A stretch of DNA of 64,000 bases, taken from NCBI RefSeq assembly GCF_017377875.1, contig NZ_CP070975.1, positions 1,674,001 through 1,738,000 on the forward strand, read 5' to 3'. The position numbers and the translations under genes were made by a program. The notes beneath the pieces are model-generated. The model made no database searches and was not told where the DNA came from. It saw nothing but the letters and a program-made list of their open reading frames with translations. This stretch comes from Alcaligenes sp. SORT26. GTDB taxonomy: Bacteria > Pseudomonadota > Gammaproteobacteria > Burkholderiales > Burkholderiaceae_B. Numbering within the stretch: the first letter of the stretch is position 1; each line of letters opens with the position of its first letter. Shown here one piece after another: positions 9,538 to 21,331 of the stretch.

Positions 9538-11016
9538 TTAAAACTGCAAGGAAGACTGAATCACGCGGATGCAGGTATCCATCAAGCCACCGGGCAACAG
9601 GCCCAGGCCGATAATCAGAACACCATTCACCAACATGACCAGCTTGGTCAGCAAGCCTGTAGAAACAGGATGTGCTTCGCCTTCTGGTTCGTCAAAGTAG
9701 ACGACCTTCACCACACGCAGGTAGTAGAAAGCGCCGATCAAGGACATGATCACGGCAAACACGGCCAGCCAGACATAACCGGCACCCACCACGGCTTGCA
9801 GCACGCTCAGCTTGGCGGCAAAACCGGACAGCGGAGGAATACCAGCCAGGGAGAACATGGACAGCAGCCAGACCAGAGCCAGGCCGGGATTACGACGGCT
9901 CAGACCTTTCAGGTCGCTGATGTTTTCACATTCAAAACCACGACGGCTCATGATCAGGATCAGGCCGAAGGTGCTCAGTGTGGTCAGGACGTAGATCACC
10001 ACGTAGAACAGCGAAGCACCGTAGGCTTGAGAGTGAGTCTCGCCATTGAACACGCCAGCCAGCAAGCCCAGGAAAATGAAACCCATGTGCGAGATGGTCG
10101 AATACGCAAGCATACGCTTGAGATTCTTTTGCATGATCGCGGTCAGGTTACCCAGAGCCAGCGACAGCACGGCCATGATCAACAGCATAGGCTGCCAATC
10201 CACCGCAACACCGTGCAGGCCTTCCACCAGGAAACGCATGGTCACGGCGAAGGCGGCCAGTTTAGGAGCAGCACCAATGATCAGGGTCACGGTGGTAGGA
10301 GCGCCTTGGTAGACGTCCGGTGTCCACATGTGGAAAGGAGCAGCCGTCAATTTGAAAGCCAGACCTGCCACCACAAACACCACACCAAAGACCAGAGCCA
10401 GACGCTCGGCCTGACCGTTAGCGATCACTTCAGCAATACGTGGGAACTCCAGGTTGCCGGTAGCGCCATAAATCATGGACATGCCGTACAGCAAGATACC
10501 GGAAGCCAAAGCACCCAATACGAAGTACTTCAGGGCAGCTTCAATGGACTGACGATGTTCACGACGCAAGGCCACCAATGCGTACAAGGCAAAGGACATC
10601 AGCTCTACGCCCAGATAAGCGGTCAACATGCTGTTGGCCGAAATCATGATCATCTGGCCCAGAAGAGCCATCAGTGTCAGGGTGTAGAGTTCGCCACCAC
10701 GCTCCATCATGTCACGCTGTTCAGCGTATTCACGACCGTAGATCAGGGTTGCCGCCACAGCAGCACACGAGAGCAGCTTCAGGAAGTGAGCCATCTCGTC
10801 CACGACGAACAGGCCACCAAAGGAGACGCCGCTAACGCCCTTGGACCACTGCCAGGCCACGCTGGCCGCAACCACGGCAAGCGTCAGCAGGCTGAACACA
10901 AAGGTTGAATGGCGCTGCTTGTGCGTGCTGAACGCATCAAAAATCAGCACACACGAGGCCAGAACCAGGAGCAGGATCTCGGGCAGAGCCAGAGAAAAGT
11001 TAAAGGTAGTATCCAT
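9538..11016 (-). CDS. nuoN: NADH-quinone oxidoreductase subunit N
   Basis: Antiporter-like membrane subunit of complex I (492 residues, about 14 helices), related to Mrp-type cation/proton antiporters. It belongs to the proton-pumping arm together with NuoL and NuoM. Typical features are the conserved glutamate in [16 protein letters not shown], the segment [16 protein letters not shown] and lysines in mid-membrane helices. It is last of the canonical subunits, 11 bases after nuoM, with the DUF2818 gene following. Full length with no irregularity. Confidence 0.96.
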   Translation of the reverse strand: MDTTFNFSLALPEILLLVLASCVLIFDAFSTHKQRHSTFVFSLLTLAVVAASVAWQWSKGVSGVSFGGLFVVDEMAHFLKLLSCAAVAATLIYGREYAEQRDMMERGGELYTLTLMALLGQMIMISANSMLTAYLGVELMSFALYALVALRREHRQSIEAALKYFVLGALASGILLYGMSMIYGATGNLEFPRIAEVIANGQAERLALVFGVVFVVAGLAFKLTAAPFHMWTPDVYQGAPTTVTLIIGAAPKLAAFAVTMRFLVEGLHGVAVDWQPMLLIMAVLSLALGNLTAIMQKNLKRMLAYSTISHMGFIFLGLLAGVFNGETHSQAYGASLFYVVIYVLTTLSTFGLILIMSRRGFECENISDLKGLSRRNPGLALVWLLSMFSLAGIPPLSGFAAKLSVLQAVVGAGYVWLAVFAVIMSLIGAFYYLRVVKVVYFDEPEGEAHPVSTGLLTKLVMLVNGVLIIGLGLLPGGLMDTCIRVIQSSLQF

Positions 11017-11027
11017 AGTGATTCGGC

Positions 11028-12527
11028 CTACAGTTTCGAGATGGAGACGTGTTGCAGCAACGCTTCAACCGAAACGTGCATGACCTCGGTAAATGGCTTG
11101 GGATAGACACCCATGCCGATGACCGCAATCGCCATTACGCCAAGAACGAAGAACTCACGGCCGCTCAGGTCGCTCATGCCGGCAACCTTGTCGTTACCCA
11201 CGGGACCGAAGGCCACGCGCTTGAGCATCCACAGCGAGTAAGACGCACCGGTAATCAGTGCTGTTGCTGTCAACAGACCGATCCAGAAGTTGTACTCAAC
11301 CGCGCCCATGATGACGGTGAATTCACCGATAAAGCCGCTGGTGCCTGGCAAACCGCTGTTGGCCATGGAGAACAGCACAAAGAAGGTGACAAAGCGAGGC
11401 ATAACCTTGACGACACCACCGTAATCGGCAATTTCGCGGCTATGCAGGCGGTCGTACAACACACCAATACACAGGAACATGGCACCGGACACAAAGCCGT
11501 GCGAGATCATCTGCATGATCGCGCCTTCCATACCTGTGGTGTTGAAGACGAAAAAGCCCAGTGTGACAAAACCCATGTGAGCCACAGAGGAGTAAGCCAC
11601 CAGCTTTTTCATGTCGTCCTGAACGATGGCGACCAAACCAATGTAGATCACCGCAACCAGGGACAGCGCAATCACGATACCAGCCAGACCTTGCGACGCA
11701 TCAGGAGCGATGGGCAGGGAAAAGCGCAGGAAACCGTAAGCACCCAGCTTCAACATGATGGCAGCCAGCACCACGGAACCACCGGTAGGTGCTTCCACGT
11801 GGGCATCCGGCAACCAGGTGTGAACGGGCCACATAGGCACTTTCACCGCAAACGCCATGAACAGCGCGGCAAAGATCAGCACCTGTGTGGTGTAGTCCAA
11901 GGGGACTTTGTGCCAGGTCAGGATATCGAACGTACCGCCGGACACATTCCACAGGTAGATGAAGGCAACCAGAGTCAGCAGGGAGCCCATCAGGGTGTAG
12001 AGGAAGAACTTGACCGAGGCATACACGCGGTTTGGACCACCCCAGATACCGATGATCAGATACATCGGGATCAGTGTGGCTTCAAAGAACACGTAGAACA
12101 GCAGGCCATCCAGGGCGGCGAAAACACCAACCATCAGACCTGACAGGATCAAGAAGGCACCCATGTATTGAGCCACGCGGTTCTTGATAACCTGCCAGCC
12201 CGCCAGCACCACGATCACCGTAATGAACGCAGTCAGCAAGACAAACCACATGGAAATACCGTCCACGCCAAGGTGGTAATTCACCTTGAAGGCATCAATC
12301 CAGGGGGCCAGCTCGACAAACTGCATGTCGGCCGTAGCCGGATTGAAGCCCGTGTACAGAGGAATAGTGACAACAAGACCGGCAATCGAACCCAATAGAG
12401 CCAGCCAGCGGGTGAAGGTGGGACGATCATCACGTCCCAGAGCCAGCACCAACAGGCCAGCGACGATAGGTACGAAAATCGCCAGCGTTAACCAAGGAAG
12501 AGTAGAAGACGCCATATCGCTAGCCAT
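11028..12527 (-). CDS. nuoM: NADH-quinone oxidoreductase subunit M
   Basis: Second antiporter-like subunit of complex I (499 residues, about 14 helices). Recognisable parts are the conserved glutamate in [17 protein letters not shown], the segment [20 protein letters not shown] and the late [12 protein letters not shown]. The start codon at 12527 directly abuts the nuoL stop (12528-12530), implying translational coupling. An in-frame ATG four codons later is an alternative. It translocates protons in the inner membrane. Confidence 0.97.
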   Translation of the reverse strand: MASDMASSTLPWLTLAIFVPIVAGLLVLALGRDDRPTFTRWLALLGSIAGLVVTIPLYTGFNPATADMQFVELAPWIDAFKVNYHLGVDGISMWFVLLTAFITVIVVLAGWQVIKNRVAQYMGAFLILSGLMVGVFAALDGLLFYVFFEATLIPMYLIIGIWGGPNRVYASVKFFLYTLMGSLLTLVAFIYLWNVSGGTFDILTWHKVPLDYTTQVLIFAALFMAFAVKVPMWPVHTWLPDAHVEAPTGGSVVLAAIMLKLGAYGFLRFSLPIAPDASQGLAGIVIALSLVAVIYIGLVAIVQDDMKKLVAYSSVAHMGFVTLGFFVFNTTGMEGAIMQMISHGFVSGAMFLCIGVLYDRLHSREIADYGGVVKVMPRFVTFFVLFSMANSGLPGTSGFIGEFTVIMGAVEYNFWIGLLTATALITGASYSLWMLKRVAFGPVGNDKVAGMSDLSGREFFVLGVMAIAVIGMGVYPKPFTEVMHVSVEALLQHVSISKL

Positions 12528-14531
12528 TTACCGAACCGTCAGTACAAAAAAGGATAAGAGCGCCAGGATCCCGAGGATCATGGCAAAGGCGTAGTGATAG
12601 ACATAGCCGGACTGGATATGACGGCTGATTGCAGCCACCCAGCCCACTACGCGTGCACTACCGTTGACCACCAGGCCGTCAATCAGACCGCGGTCAGCAC
12701 CTTTCCAGAGGCCCGTACCCAGGCAGCGAACGCCACGAGACAGTACTTGCTCGTTGAACCAGTCAACGTAGTACTTGTTCTCCAGGATACGGTAGATAAA
12801 AGAGCAGTTCTTTTTGATAGCTGCAGGCAAGGCAGGATTAACCAGGTACATGTACCAAGCCACCACAGCACCAGCCACAACCAGCCAGAATGGCAGCGTG
12901 CCAAAACCGTGTACGGCGTAAGCCATCCAGTCAGTCCAGTGCTTGGCCAGAGTTGCCATTGCAGGATGTTCAGGCAGAACCGTCACAATACCTTCAAAGT
13001 AGCCACCGAACAGCAGCGGATCAACAAACCAGATACCGGCGAAGATCGATGGAATGGCCAGCAGTACCAGAGGCAGCGTAACCACCCAGGGCGACTCGTG
13101 AGGATCGCCACCATGAGCGTGATGGTCGTCGTGACCATGCGACTCATCGTGCTTGACGTCACGGAAGCGCTCTTTGCCGTGGAATACCAGGAAGTACAGG
13201 CGGAAGGAGTACAGCGAGGTGACGAACACACCGATCAGTGTGGCGTAGTACGCGTAAGTCGAACCCCAGATACCGGCTTCGCCAGCGGCTTCGATGATGT
13301 GCTCTTTCGAGTAGAAACCCGAGAAGAACGGCGTACCAACCAGAGCCAGCGTACCGATCAGGAAGGTCAGCCAGGTAATAGGCATGTACTTGCGCAGACC
13401 ACCCATATTGCGGATGTCCTGATCGTGGTGCATACCGATAATCACCGAACCAGCGCCCAGGAACAGCAAGGCTTTGAAGAAAGCGTGTGTCATCAGGTGG
13501 AAGACAGCGGCCGAGTATGCCGAAGCACCCAGAGCAACCGTCATGTAACCCAATTGGGACAAGGTCGAGTAAGCCACAACGCGTTTGACGTCGTTCTGGA
13601 TAATACCCAGCAAGCCCAGGAACAAGGCACCGGTTGCACCGATCACAATGATGAAGGACAGCGCAGTTGTCGACTGTTCAAACACAGGCGAGAAACGAGC
13701 CACCATGAAGATACCGGCCGTCACCATGGTCGCGGCGTGAATCAGCGCCGAGATTGGGGTAGGACCTTCCATGGAGTCTGGCAACCAGCTATGCAAAGGA
13801 ACCTGAGCCGATTTACCCATGGCACCCACAAACAGGGCCAGAGCAGCAACAGTCAGCAATTGCCAGTCGGTACCGGGGAATGTCATGGTGCTCAGTTCCT
13901 GAACCTTGGCGAACACGTCGCTGTAGTTCATGGAGCCGGTGTAGGCGTAGAGCAGACCAATACCCAGGGCAAAACCGAAGTCACCGACACGGTTGACCAG
14001 GAAGGCCTTCATATTGGCGAAAATCGCGGTCTTGCGCTCGTACCAGAAACCGATCAGCAGGTAAGAGACCAGACCCACCGCTTCCCAACCGAAGAAGAGC
14101 TGCAGCATGTTGTTGGACATGACCAGCATCAGCATCGAGAAGGTAAACAGCGAAATGTAGGAGAAAAAGCGCTGATAACCGGGGTCATCTTTCATGTAGC
14201 CAATGGTGTAGATATGCACCATCAGCGACACGGAAGTCACCACCACCATCATCAGGGCGGTCAGCTTGTCGATCAGAAAGCCGATGTCCCACTGAATGCT
14301 GCCAATCGTGATCCAGGTGTAGACCGGACCATTGAAGGTCTGGCCTTCCAGCACCTGGAACATCACCATGACCGAACCGATGAAGGCAATCAGCACGCCT
14401 GCGATGGTCAGCAGATGAGCGCCGGTCTTGCCGATGAATCGGCCCAGAAAGCCGGTACCAAACAAACCGGCCAGCGCCGAGCCCACTAGGGGAGCAAGCG
14501 CAATCGTTAAGTAAAGATTTATGGAGTTCAT
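12528..14531 (-). CDS. nuoL: NADH-quinone oxidoreductase subunit L
   Basis: Largest antiporter-like subunit (667 residues), with about 16 membrane helices and the C-terminal lateral helix that clamps the membrane arm. Diagnostic parts are FFGWEAVGLVSYLLIGFWY, the segment SAQVPLHSWLPDSMEGPTP and a long amphipathic C-terminal stretch. A His-rich loop (HDESHGHDDHHAHGG, about 460-475) lies between late helices. Such loops occur in this subunit but the histidine density is notable. It follows nuoK by 15 bases. No frame problem is seen. Confidence 0.97.
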   Translation of the reverse strand: MNSINLYLTIALAPLVGSALAGLFGTGFLGRFIGKTGAHLLTIAGVLIAFIGSVMVMFQVLEGQTFNGPVYTWITIGSIQWDIGFLIDKLTALMMVVVTSVSLMVHIYTIGYMKDDPGYQRFFSYISLFTFSMLMLVMSNNMLQLFFGWEAVGLVSYLLIGFWYERKTAIFANMKAFLVNRVGDFGFALGIGLLYAYTGSMNYSDVFAKVQELSTMTFPGTDWQLLTVAALALFVGAMGKSAQVPLHSWLPDSMEGPTPISALIHAATMVTAGIFMVARFSPVFEQSTTALSFIIVIGATGALFLGLLGIIQNDVKRVVAYSTLSQLGYMTVALGASAYSAAVFHLMTHAFFKALLFLGAGSVIIGMHHDQDIRNMGGLRKYMPITWLTFLIGTLALVGTPFFSGFYSKEHIIEAAGEAGIWGSTYAYYATLIGVFVTSLYSFRLYFLVFHGKERFRDVKHDESHGHDDHHAHGGDPHESPWVVTLPLVLLAIPSIFAGIWFVDPLLFGGYFEGIVTVLPEHPAMATLAKHWTDWMAYAVHGFGTLPFWLVVAGAVVAWYMYLVNPALPAAIKKNCSFIYRILENKYYVDWFNEQVLSRGVRCLGTGLWKGADRGLIDGLVVNGSARVVGWVAAISRHIQSGYVYHYAFAMILGILALLSFFVLTVR

Positions 14532-14546
14532 TAGTGTGCTATCCCA

Positions 14547-14861
14547 TCAACCCTTGAGCTGGTCGAGATCCTGGACATTGATCGAATTAAGGTTACGGAA
14601 CAACAGAACCAGAATTGCAAGACCAATGGCCGCCTCGGCCGCAGCGACCGTCAGGACGAAAAAGACAAACACCTGACCTGCCTCATTGCCCATCCACGTG
14701 GAAAAGGCCACGAAATTAATGTTGGCCGACAACAAAATCAGCTCAACAGACATCAGCAGAATAATCAGGTTGCGACGGTTCAGAAAAAAGCCAAACAGGC
14801 CGATCGTGAACAGCACAGCGCCCAGGACCAAATAGTGCGCAAGCGTCAGCGTCATCATCAT
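14547..14861 (-). CDS. nuoK: NADH-quinone oxidoreductase subunit K
   Basis: Small three-helix membrane subunit of complex I (104 residues) in the proton channel next to NuoA, NuoJ and NuoN. Its conserved membrane glutamates are visible in [17 protein letters not shown] and in [13 protein letters not shown]. It begins with three ATG codons in a row; the first overlaps the nuoJ stop as ATGA. This coupling is usual for nuoJ-nuoK. The true initiator could be any of the three. Confidence 0.96.
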   Translation of the reverse strand: MMMTLTLAHYLVLGAVLFTIGLFGFFLNRRNLIILLMSVELILLSANINFVAFSTWMGNEAGQVFVFFVLTVAAAEAAIGLAILVLLFRNLNSINVQDLDQLKG

Positions 14862-15499
14862 TTGTCTCCTGGCACGACAGCGTCAGCCGAACTGGACACC
14901 GACGGCTTTTCGGTTTGGGAAGGAATGGAAACCATACGCAGACGATCCTTGGCGCGAACTTTGACTTGTTCGCTGGAGACGGTGCGTTTGACACCTTCAC
15001 GTTTACGCAGAGTCAGTGCAATGGCCGAGATCATGCCAACCAGCAGCACAATGCCACCGAGCAACACAGCCAGCACATACTGGGAGTACATCAACTCGCC
15101 AATCACGCGGGTGTTGTTGTAGTCCGCGGCCACCGCGGCAGCAGGTGCCGTTGTGAACCACAGCTTGGTCAGCACAAAGCCCATTTCCAGAACCATGATG
15201 GCGCCGATCAACAGCCCCATTGGCACATGAGCCTTGAACTTCTTGGCTGCGGCTTCCTGACGTACGTCCAGCATCATGATGACGAACAGGAACATCACCA
15301 TCACGGCACCAACGTAGACCACCACCAGCAACAGGCCCAGGAACTCTGCGCCCATCGTGATCCACAGCATGGCTGCCGTGAAGAACACCAGAATCAAATG
15401 CAATACGGCCGTAACCGGGTTTTTGGCAGCGATCACGCGATACGCGGCCACCACCATCACCAGCGCCAGCACATAAAACAGAACAGTAGTAAATAACAT
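14858..15499 (-). CDS. nuoJ: NADH-quinone oxidoreductase subunit J
   Basis: Five-helix membrane subunit of complex I (213 residues). The third helix with [20 protein letters not shown] is the family hallmark and takes part in coupling quinone chemistry to proton transfer. After the last helix a hydrophilic C-terminal tail of about 45 residues is rich in Lys, Ser and Val. It lies 18 bases from nuoI and overlaps nuoK by 4 bases. Confidence 0.96.
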   Translation of the reverse strand: MLFTTVLFYVLALVMVVAAYRVIAAKNPVTAVLHLILVFFTAAMLWITMGAEFLGLLLVVVYVGAVMVMFLFVIMMLDVRQEAAAKKFKAHVPMGLLIGAIMVLEMGFVLTKLWFTTAPAAAVAADYNNTRVIGELMYSQYVLAVLLGGIVLLVGMISAIALTLRKREGVKRTVSSEQVKVRAKDRLRMVSIPSQTEKPSVSSSADAVVPGDK

Positions 15500-15517
15500 G
15501 AGTGTAGAGCTCCGGCC

Positions 15518-16006
15518 TTAGCGATAAGGTGCATCTGCGGCACGACGACGAGCGATCTCGTCTTCGTAGCGGTCACCAATAGCCAGCAGCATGTCCTTGG
15601 TGTAGTACAAATCGCCGCGTTTTTCGCCGTGGTACTCGTGAATGTGCGTTTCCACGATCGAGTCGACCGGGCAGCTTTCTTCACAGAAACCACAGAAAAT
15701 ACACTTGGCCAGATCGATGTCATAACGCGTGGTGCGGCGTGTGCCGTCCTCGCGCTCTGCCGATTCGATCGAGATGGCCATGGCGGGACACACTGCCTCG
15801 CACAGTTTGCACGCGATGCAACGCTCTTCGCCGTTTTCGTAGCGACGCAAAGCGTGCAGACCGCGAAAACGTGGCGAGGTAGGCGTGGTTTCAACGGGAT
15901 ATCGCAGCGTCACTTTACGCTTGAAGAAATACTTCCCCGTCAGGCGCATGCCTTTGAGCATCTCGGACAGCATCAGGCTGCCAAAGAAATCTTTGATTGC
16001 TTCCAT
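15518..16006 (-). CDS. nuoI: NADH-quinone oxidoreductase subunit I
   Basis: Peripheral subunit carrying two [4Fe-4S] clusters (N6a and N6b) of the electron path to quinone. The two ferredoxin motifs [12 protein letters not shown] and [12 protein letters not shown] are intact, each followed by a downstream Cys-Pro. The 162-residue length is normal. The open frame extends to 16078, but the ATG at 16006 has GGGG 7 bases upstream and gives the standard N terminus [11 protein letters not shown], so I chose it. Confidence 0.96.
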   Translation of the reverse strand: MEAIKDFFGSLMLSEMLKGMRLTGKYFFKRKVTLRYPVETTPTSPRFRGLHALRRYENGEERCIACKLCEAVCPAMAISIESAEREDGTRRTTRYDIDLAKCIFCGFCEESCPVDSIVETHIHEYHGEKRGDLYYTKDMLLAIGDRYEDEIARRRAADAPYR

Positions 16007-16023
16007 AATCTTGCCCCTTAGCC

Positions 16024-17097
16024 TTAATGCCAGATGTTCCAGGGCGTCTGCATCCAGATCGCCACAATAACCAGCCAAACACCGGTCAGCGGGATAAATA
16101 CTTTCCAGCCCAAACGCATGATCTGGTCATAGCGGTAACGTGGGAACGTCGCACGGAACCAGATGAACATGGAGACTACGATGAAGGTCTTCAGACCCAA
16201 CCACAGCCACCCCGGAATCCACGTAAAGGGAGCGAACTCGACAATCGGAGTCCAGCCACCCAGGAACATGATGGACGCCAGAGCCGACAGGAAAATCATG
16301 TTGGCGTATTCGCCCAAGAAGAACAGAGCAAAACCGGTACCGGAATACTCCACCATAGGACCGGCCACAATTTCCGATTCGCCTTCCACCACGTCAAAGG
16401 GGTGACGGTTGGTTTCTGCAACGGCGGAAATTACGTAGATCACAAACAGTGGCAGCAGTGGCAGCCAGTTCCACGACAAGAAGTTCAAGCCCTTGTCTGC
16501 AAAGTAGCCCTGTGTCTGGCCCATCACGATGCCCGACAGATTCAGCGTGCCGGAAACCAGCAGGACAGTAATCAGAACAAAGCCGATGGCCAACTCGTAA
16601 GACAGCACCTGAGCGGCTGCACGCAGGCCACCCAGCAAAGCGTACTTGGAGTTGGACGCCCAACCGGCCACGATCACACCGTACACACCCAGAGACGTAA
16701 TCGCCAGGATGTACAGCAGACCGGCATTGATGTCGGACAGAACCACATCAGGGCCAAAAGGAATCACCGCCCAGGCAGCCAAGGCAGGCATCAGGGTGAC
16801 CACAGGGGCCAGCAGATACAGAACCTTGTTGGACTGAGCAGGAACAATCAGTTCCTTGGTCAGCAGCTTGAATACGTCAGCGAAAGGCTGCAGCAAACCG
16901 CGGTAACCGACGCGAGTCGGTCCCAGACGGACGTGCATGAAACCAATCATCTTCCGTTCCCAGTACGTCAGGTAGGCCACGCACAAGATCACGGGAACCG
17001 CAATCGCGATCACCTTGAGCAAGGTCCAGACTACAAACCAGGCGGTAGGCCCGAGCAGCTCGGTGCCGTAGTTATTGATGACAGAGAGAAAATCCAT
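16024..17097 (-). CDS. nuoH: NADH-quinone oxidoreductase subunit H
   Basis: Membrane subunit at the foot of the peripheral arm (357 residues, about eight helices). It forms much of the quinone-binding cavity. The family motifs [16 protein letters not shown] and [19 protein letters not shown], with conserved acidic residues, are present. The frame could open at a GTG (17106) inside the nuoG end. The ATG at 17097, one base past the nuoG TAA, gives [11 protein letters not shown] and is preferred. Confidence 0.96.
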   Translation of the reverse strand: MDFLSVINNYGTELLGPTAWFVVWTLLKVIAIAVPVILCVAYLTYWERKMIGFMHVRLGPTRVGYRGLLQPFADVFKLLTKELIVPAQSNKVLYLLAPVVTLMPALAAWAVIPFGPDVVLSDINAGLLYILAITSLGVYGVIVAGWASNSKYALLGGLRAAAQVLSYELAIGFVLITVLLVSGTLNLSGIVMGQTQGYFADKGLNFLSWNWLPLLPLFVIYVISAVAETNRHPFDVVEGESEIVAGPMVEYSGTGFALFFLGEYANMIFLSALASIMFLGGWTPIVEFAPFTWIPGWLWLGLKTFIVVSMFIWFRATFPRYRYDQIMRLGWKVFIPLTGVWLVIVAIWMQTPWNIWH

Positions 17098-17098
17098 G

Positions 17099-19429
17099 TT
17101 ATGCACGCTCCACTGTCAATTGACCGAATGCGCTACCCAAGGCGGCAGTTTCAGAAAAAGCGGTGGCAACACGCACCGAGTTCAGTGCCACGGTGTCATC
17201 CAACTGAGCTGGCAGGCTGACTTCACCTTGCGAGGAACGAACCTTCACCAGATCGCCGTCGGCCAGACCCAGTTGGGTCAGCGTGGCGGCGGCCATGCGA
17301 GCAGTAGGAGCGGCCGAAGCAGGTGTTTCCTGCAAAGGAGCCGAACGACGGACCAGGGCATCGCTGCGGTAGATAGGTACATCTGCCACACGCTCCAGGC
17401 CATTGCCTTCAGGCAAGACGCTGGCAGCCAGATTGATCTGGTTGGACAAGCGCGATTCCACACCGGCAGCCATGACAGAGTCACGAACCGATTCGGATGT
17501 TTCATCGTCAAAGCCATCCAACTGGAACAGATTGCCCAGTACACGCAGAACCTTCCAGGCTGGACGTGTATCGCCCACGGGAGCGGCTGCACCCTTGAAG
17601 CTTTGTACACGGCCTTCAGCATTCACAAAGGTGCCGGAGGTTTCAGTGAAGGGAGAGACAGGCAACATCACATCGGCCCACTGTTCGGCAGCGGAACGAT
17701 AAGAGGTCAAGGCAACCGAGAAGGTCGCGGACTTCAGTGTTTCCACTGCACGCTCGCCCAGATCGCTGTCCAGAGCAGGTTCCACGTTCAGAACCAGGTA
17801 GGCACGCAAAGTTTGAGCCAGCATTTGCTCGGCAGTCAAACCGCCCTTCCCTGGAACGGCATTCGCCAGGTAACCACCCACGGTGTTACCACCGGCAGTC
17901 AGGAAGCCCAGTTTGGCACCGCTAGCCTGTGCAATCGCATTAGCGTTGGCAGCAATCACGCTGGCCTGATCCGAGTTGACCGCCATATTGCCCAGCAAGA
18001 TGGCCACGCGTTCGCCGGAGGACAGGCTGTCAGCAATCTGCTGAGCTTCAGCAGATACTTGCACGCCTTCCAGACCAGCAGGAACTGCTGCGTCCTTGGC
18101 TTTGGCAACAGCTACCAGCACTTGAGCCAGGGAATTGGCCAACTGGCTAGGAGCAACCGTCATACGGCCAGCAATCGCATTGAACAATGGATTATCGGCA
18201 GCCGAATCAATGAAGGAAACTTGAGCACCACGTTTGACAGCCTGACGCAGACGCTGAGCCATCAAGGGGTGATCTTTACGCAGGAAGGAGCCCACGACCA
18301 GAACGCGATCCAGCTCGTTCAAGGCAGTCAGAGGCATACCCAACCAAGGCACACCGGCCAGGGCGCCATCCAGACGGGCATCGGTCTGGCGCAGACGGAA
18401 GTCCACGTTTTCAGTACCCAATGCGCGACCCAAGCGAGCCAACAAGGCCAGCTCTTCAGTCGTGGATGTAGCCGAACCAATACAGCCCAGTTGATCTGCA
18501 CCAAACTTCTCGCGCACGGCATTCATACCGGCAACGATGGTTTGCATGGCGTCGTTCCAGGAAGCCTCACGCCACTGACCGTCATCACCACGCACCATGG
18601 GGCGAGTCAGACGATCTTCGGTGTACAGACCTTCGTAGGAGAAACGGTCACGGTCGCTGATCCAGCACTCGTTGACTTCGTCGTTCTCGAAAGGCACAAC
18701 GCGCAAGACCTTGTCCATCTTGGCTTGCAGCACCAGGTTTGCACCCACGCTGTCGTGCGGGCTAACGCTGCGACGACGGGCCAATTCCCAAGTACGGGCA
18801 TTGAAGCGGAAAGGCTTGGAGAGCAAGGCACCCACAGGACAAACGTCAATCATGTTGCCCGACAGCTCGGACTCGACTGCGCGACCCACAAAGGTGGTGA
18901 TCTCGGCGTGCTCGCCGCGATTGAGCATACCGACCTCTTGAACACCGGCGATTTCTTCGCCAGTACGCACACAGCGGGTGCAGTGAATGCAACGCTGCAT
19001 GGCTTCGGTCGAGATCAGCGGACCCATGGATTTGGCAGCCACGACGCGCTTTTCTTCCTTGTAGCGCGACTCGGAGCCACCGTAACCCACGGCCAGATCC
19101 TGCAACTGACATTCGCCACCCTGATCGCATACAGGGCAATCCAGCGGGTGGTTGATCAGCAGAAATTCCATGACGCTCTTTTGAGCGGCAATGGCTTTAT
19201 CCGAACGAGTACGCACAACCATGCCGTTGGTGACGGGGGTCGCACAAGCTGGCAAAGGCTTGGGTGCTTTTTCCACGTCCACCAAACACATGCGGCAGTT
19301 GGCGGCAATACTCAGTTTTTTGTGATAACAGAAGTGCGGCACGTAGACCCCGGCGTCATGGGCAGCCTGAATGACCATGCTGCCTTCCGGGGCGTCAACT
19401 TTAATGCCATCGATGGTGAGTTCTACCAT
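17099..19429 (-). CDS. nuoG: NADH-quinone oxidoreductase subunit G
   Basis: Large iron-sulfur subunit of the NADH-oxidising module (776 residues). The N terminus binds one [2Fe-2S] cluster (cysteines in [18 protein letters not shown] and PACATPV). The next region binds [4Fe-4S] clusters through [18 protein letters not shown] and [13 protein letters not shown]. The remaining two-thirds is a molybdopterin-oxidoreductase-like fold without cofactor. The start at 19429 has AGGA 8 bases upstream. It follows nuoF by 14 bases. Confidence 0.96.
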   Translation of the reverse strand: MVELTIDGIKVDAPEGSMVIQAAHDAGVYVPHFCYHKKLSIAANCRMCLVDVEKAPKPLPACATPVTNGMVVRTRSDKAIAAQKSVMEFLLINHPLDCPVCDQGGECQLQDLAVGYGGSESRYKEEKRVVAAKSMGPLISTEAMQRCIHCTRCVRTGEEIAGVQEVGMLNRGEHAEITTFVGRAVESELSGNMIDVCPVGALLSKPFRFNARTWELARRRSVSPHDSVGANLVLQAKMDKVLRVVPFENDEVNECWISDRDRFSYEGLYTEDRLTRPMVRGDDGQWREASWNDAMQTIVAGMNAVREKFGADQLGCIGSATSTTEELALLARLGRALGTENVDFRLRQTDARLDGALAGVPWLGMPLTALNELDRVLVVGSFLRKDHPLMAQRLRQAVKRGAQVSFIDSAADNPLFNAIAGRMTVAPSQLANSLAQVLVAVAKAKDAAVPAGLEGVQVSAEAQQIADSLSSGERVAILLGNMAVNSDQASVIAANANAIAQASGAKLGFLTAGGNTVGGYLANAVPGKGGLTAEQMLAQTLRAYLVLNVEPALDSDLGERAVETLKSATFSVALTSYRSAAEQWADVMLPVSPFTETSGTFVNAEGRVQSFKGAAAPVGDTRPAWKVLRVLGNLFQLDGFDDETSESVRDSVMAAGVESRLSNQINLAASVLPEGNGLERVADVPIYRSDALVRRSAPLQETPASAAPTARMAAATLTQLGLADGDLVKVRSSQGEVSLPAQLDDTVALNSVRVATAFSETAALGSAFGQLTVERA

Positions 19430-19443
19430 TACGTTGTCCTGGC

Positions 19444-20811
19444 CTACAAATATTGAGGCACCACACAGCCTTTATGCTCGATGTGGTGTGCGAACTCGTC
19501 GCGGAAATGCTTAACGAAACTGCGCACCGGCATGGCAGCAGCATCACCCAGGGCACAAATCGTACGGCCCATGATGTTCTGTGCGATGTCGTCGAGCATG
19601 TCCAGGTCTTCAGCGCGACCCTGACCGTTCTCGATACGATGCACCATGCGCCACAACCAGCCTGTGCCTTCGCGGCACGGCGTGCACTGGCCGCAGCTTT
19701 CGTGATAGTAAAAATATGACAGGCGCAGCAAGGATTTCACCATGCAGCGAGTCTCGTCCATCACGATGACGGCACCCGAACCCAGCATGGAACCTGCTTT
19801 GGCGATGGAGTCATAGTCCAGATTGGTCGCCATGATGATGTCGGCGGGCAAAACGGGCGAGCTGGAACCGCCAGGGATCACAGCCTTCAGTTTGCGACCG
19901 TCGCGCATGCCACCGGCCAATTCCAGCAAGGTGGCAAAAGGTGTACCCAGCGGCACTTCGTAGTTACCGGGACGCTCTACGTCACCCGTAATGGAGAAGA
20001 TCTTGGTGCCACCCGCATTAGGGATACCCACTTCCAGGTATTCCTGACCGCTGTTGCGCAGAATCCAGGGAACTGCCGCAAAAGTCTCGGTGTTATTAAT
20101 GGTCGTCGGTTTGCCATACAGACCAAAGCTGGCGGGGAATGGCGGTTTGAAACGGGGCTGACCCTTCTTGCCTTCCAGGGATTCCAGCAAGGCTGTTTCT
20201 TCGCCACAAATGTAGGCGCCGTAACCGTGGAAAGCGTGCAACTGGAAGTCGAAGTCAGAACCCAGGATCTTGTCACCCAGGAAGCCAGCAGCACGGGCTT
20301 GCTCCAGAGCTTCTTCAAAACGCTGATAAATCTCGAACACTTCACCGTGGATGTAGTTGTAGCCCACGGTAATGCCCATGGCGTAGGCCGCAATGGCCAT
20401 GCCTTCGATCACGATATGCGGATTGAAGCGCAAAATATCGCGGTCTTTAAAAGTGCCGGGTTCGCCCTCGTCAGAGTTGCAGACCAGGTACTTTTGGCCG
20501 GGCAAGCTGCGGGGCATGAAGCTCCACTTCAGACCCGATGGGAAACCTGCACCGCCACGACCACGCAATGCCGACGCTTTAACTTCAGCAATCACGTCTT
20601 CGGGCTTCATGCCAGTCGTCAATACTTTACGCAGGGCTTCATAGCCACCACGCTTGACGTACTCTTCCAGGCCCCAGTTGTCGCCATTCAGGCCAGCCAG
20701 AATTTGCGGCTGAATATGACGATCATGAAAAATCATGCTGCGCGACAGGTCGTCACCAGGGTTAGGCTCTAATCCCTGGGAGAACTTACGCAGAATGTCC
20801 GGTGCAATCAT
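19444..20811 (-). CDS. nuoF: NADH-quinone oxidoreductase subunit F
   Basis: Flavoprotein that oxidises NADH (455 residues). It shows the FMN/NADH-binding [15 protein letters not shown], the second glycine-rich motif [17 protein letters not shown], and the N3 [4Fe-4S] cluster cysteines [12 protein letters not shown] with the later Cys near [10 protein letters not shown] (in [10 protein letters not shown]). The start overlaps the nuoE stop as ATGA. It is soluble, at the tip of the peripheral arm. Confidence 0.97.
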   Translation of the reverse strand: MIAPDILRKFSQGLEPNPGDDLSRSMIFHDRHIQPQILAGLNGDNWGLEEYVKRGGYEALRKVLTTGMKPEDVIAEVKASALRGRGGAGFPSGLKWSFMPRSLPGQKYLVCNSDEGEPGTFKDRDILRFNPHIVIEGMAIAAYAMGITVGYNYIHGEVFEIYQRFEEALEQARAAGFLGDKILGSDFDFQLHAFHGYGAYICGEETALLESLEGKKGQPRFKPPFPASFGLYGKPTTINNTETFAAVPWILRNSGQEYLEVGIPNAGGTKIFSITGDVERPGNYEVPLGTPFATLLELAGGMRDGRKLKAVIPGGSSSPVLPADIIMATNLDYDSIAKAGSMLGSGAVIVMDETRCMVKSLLRLSYFYYHESCGQCTPCREGTGWLWRMVHRIENGQGRAEDLDMLDDIAQNIMGRTICALGDAAAMPVRSFVKHFRDEFAHHIEHKGCVVPQYL

Positions 20812-21302
20812 GCCGATTCTCCGTGTGTCTTCAATTCTTCGAGCATGGCATCAATGCGCTCGGCTTCCATACGCACGCACATGTGCTGATTGTTCAGCAG
20901 CATGACGGGCGAATCACCACATGAACCCATACACTCTCCCATGATCAGGGAGAACTGGCCGTCCGCCGTGGTTTCACCGTATTCGATACCCAGCTTTTCT
21001 TTCAGGTATTCGCCTGCCTTGACGCCGTCACGCAGCGCACAGGGCAAGTTGGTGCAAACAGAAATGGTGACGCGGCCAACAGGCTTGGTATGGAACATGT
21101 TGTAGAAGGTCGCAACCTCCTGCACAGCAATGGGTTCCACGCCAATGTATTGGGCAACATCCTCAATGATTTCAGGCGATACCCAGCCTTTTTCTTGCTG
21201 GGCGATGGCCAGCGAGGCCATGATGGCAGAGCGACGTTGATCTGCCGGGAACTTGTTCAGTTCCTTATCGATCTGTTGGTAGGCTTTTTCGGAAAGCAAC
21301 AT
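20808..21302 (-). CDS. nuoE: NADH-quinone oxidoreductase subunit E
   Basis: Thioredoxin-fold subunit with the N1a [2Fe-2S] cluster (164 residues). The four ligands are visible as CTNLPC and CMGSC. The N-terminal helical part includes [19 protein letters not shown], common to this family. It partners NuoF, whose start overlaps its stop. The gap to nuoD is 29 bases. Confidence 0.96.
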   Translation of the reverse strand: MLLSEKAYQQIDKELNKFPADQRRSAIMASLAIAQQEKGWVSPEIIEDVAQYIGVEPIAVQEVATFYNMFHTKPVGRVTISVCTNLPCALRDGVKAGEYLKEKLGIEYGETTADGQFSLIMGECMGSCGDSPVMLLNNQHMCVRMEAERIDAMLEELKTHGESA

Positions 21303-21331
21303 AATTCGGTTCCGTTTTTCCAGGCGCGACC

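Noticed and set aside
17075-19456. 793-codon open frame opposite nuoG, and a 631-codon frame opposite nuoL
   Set aside because: Antisense shadows of highly expressed nuo genes with biased codon use. The true proteins have all expected Fe-S and membrane motifs.
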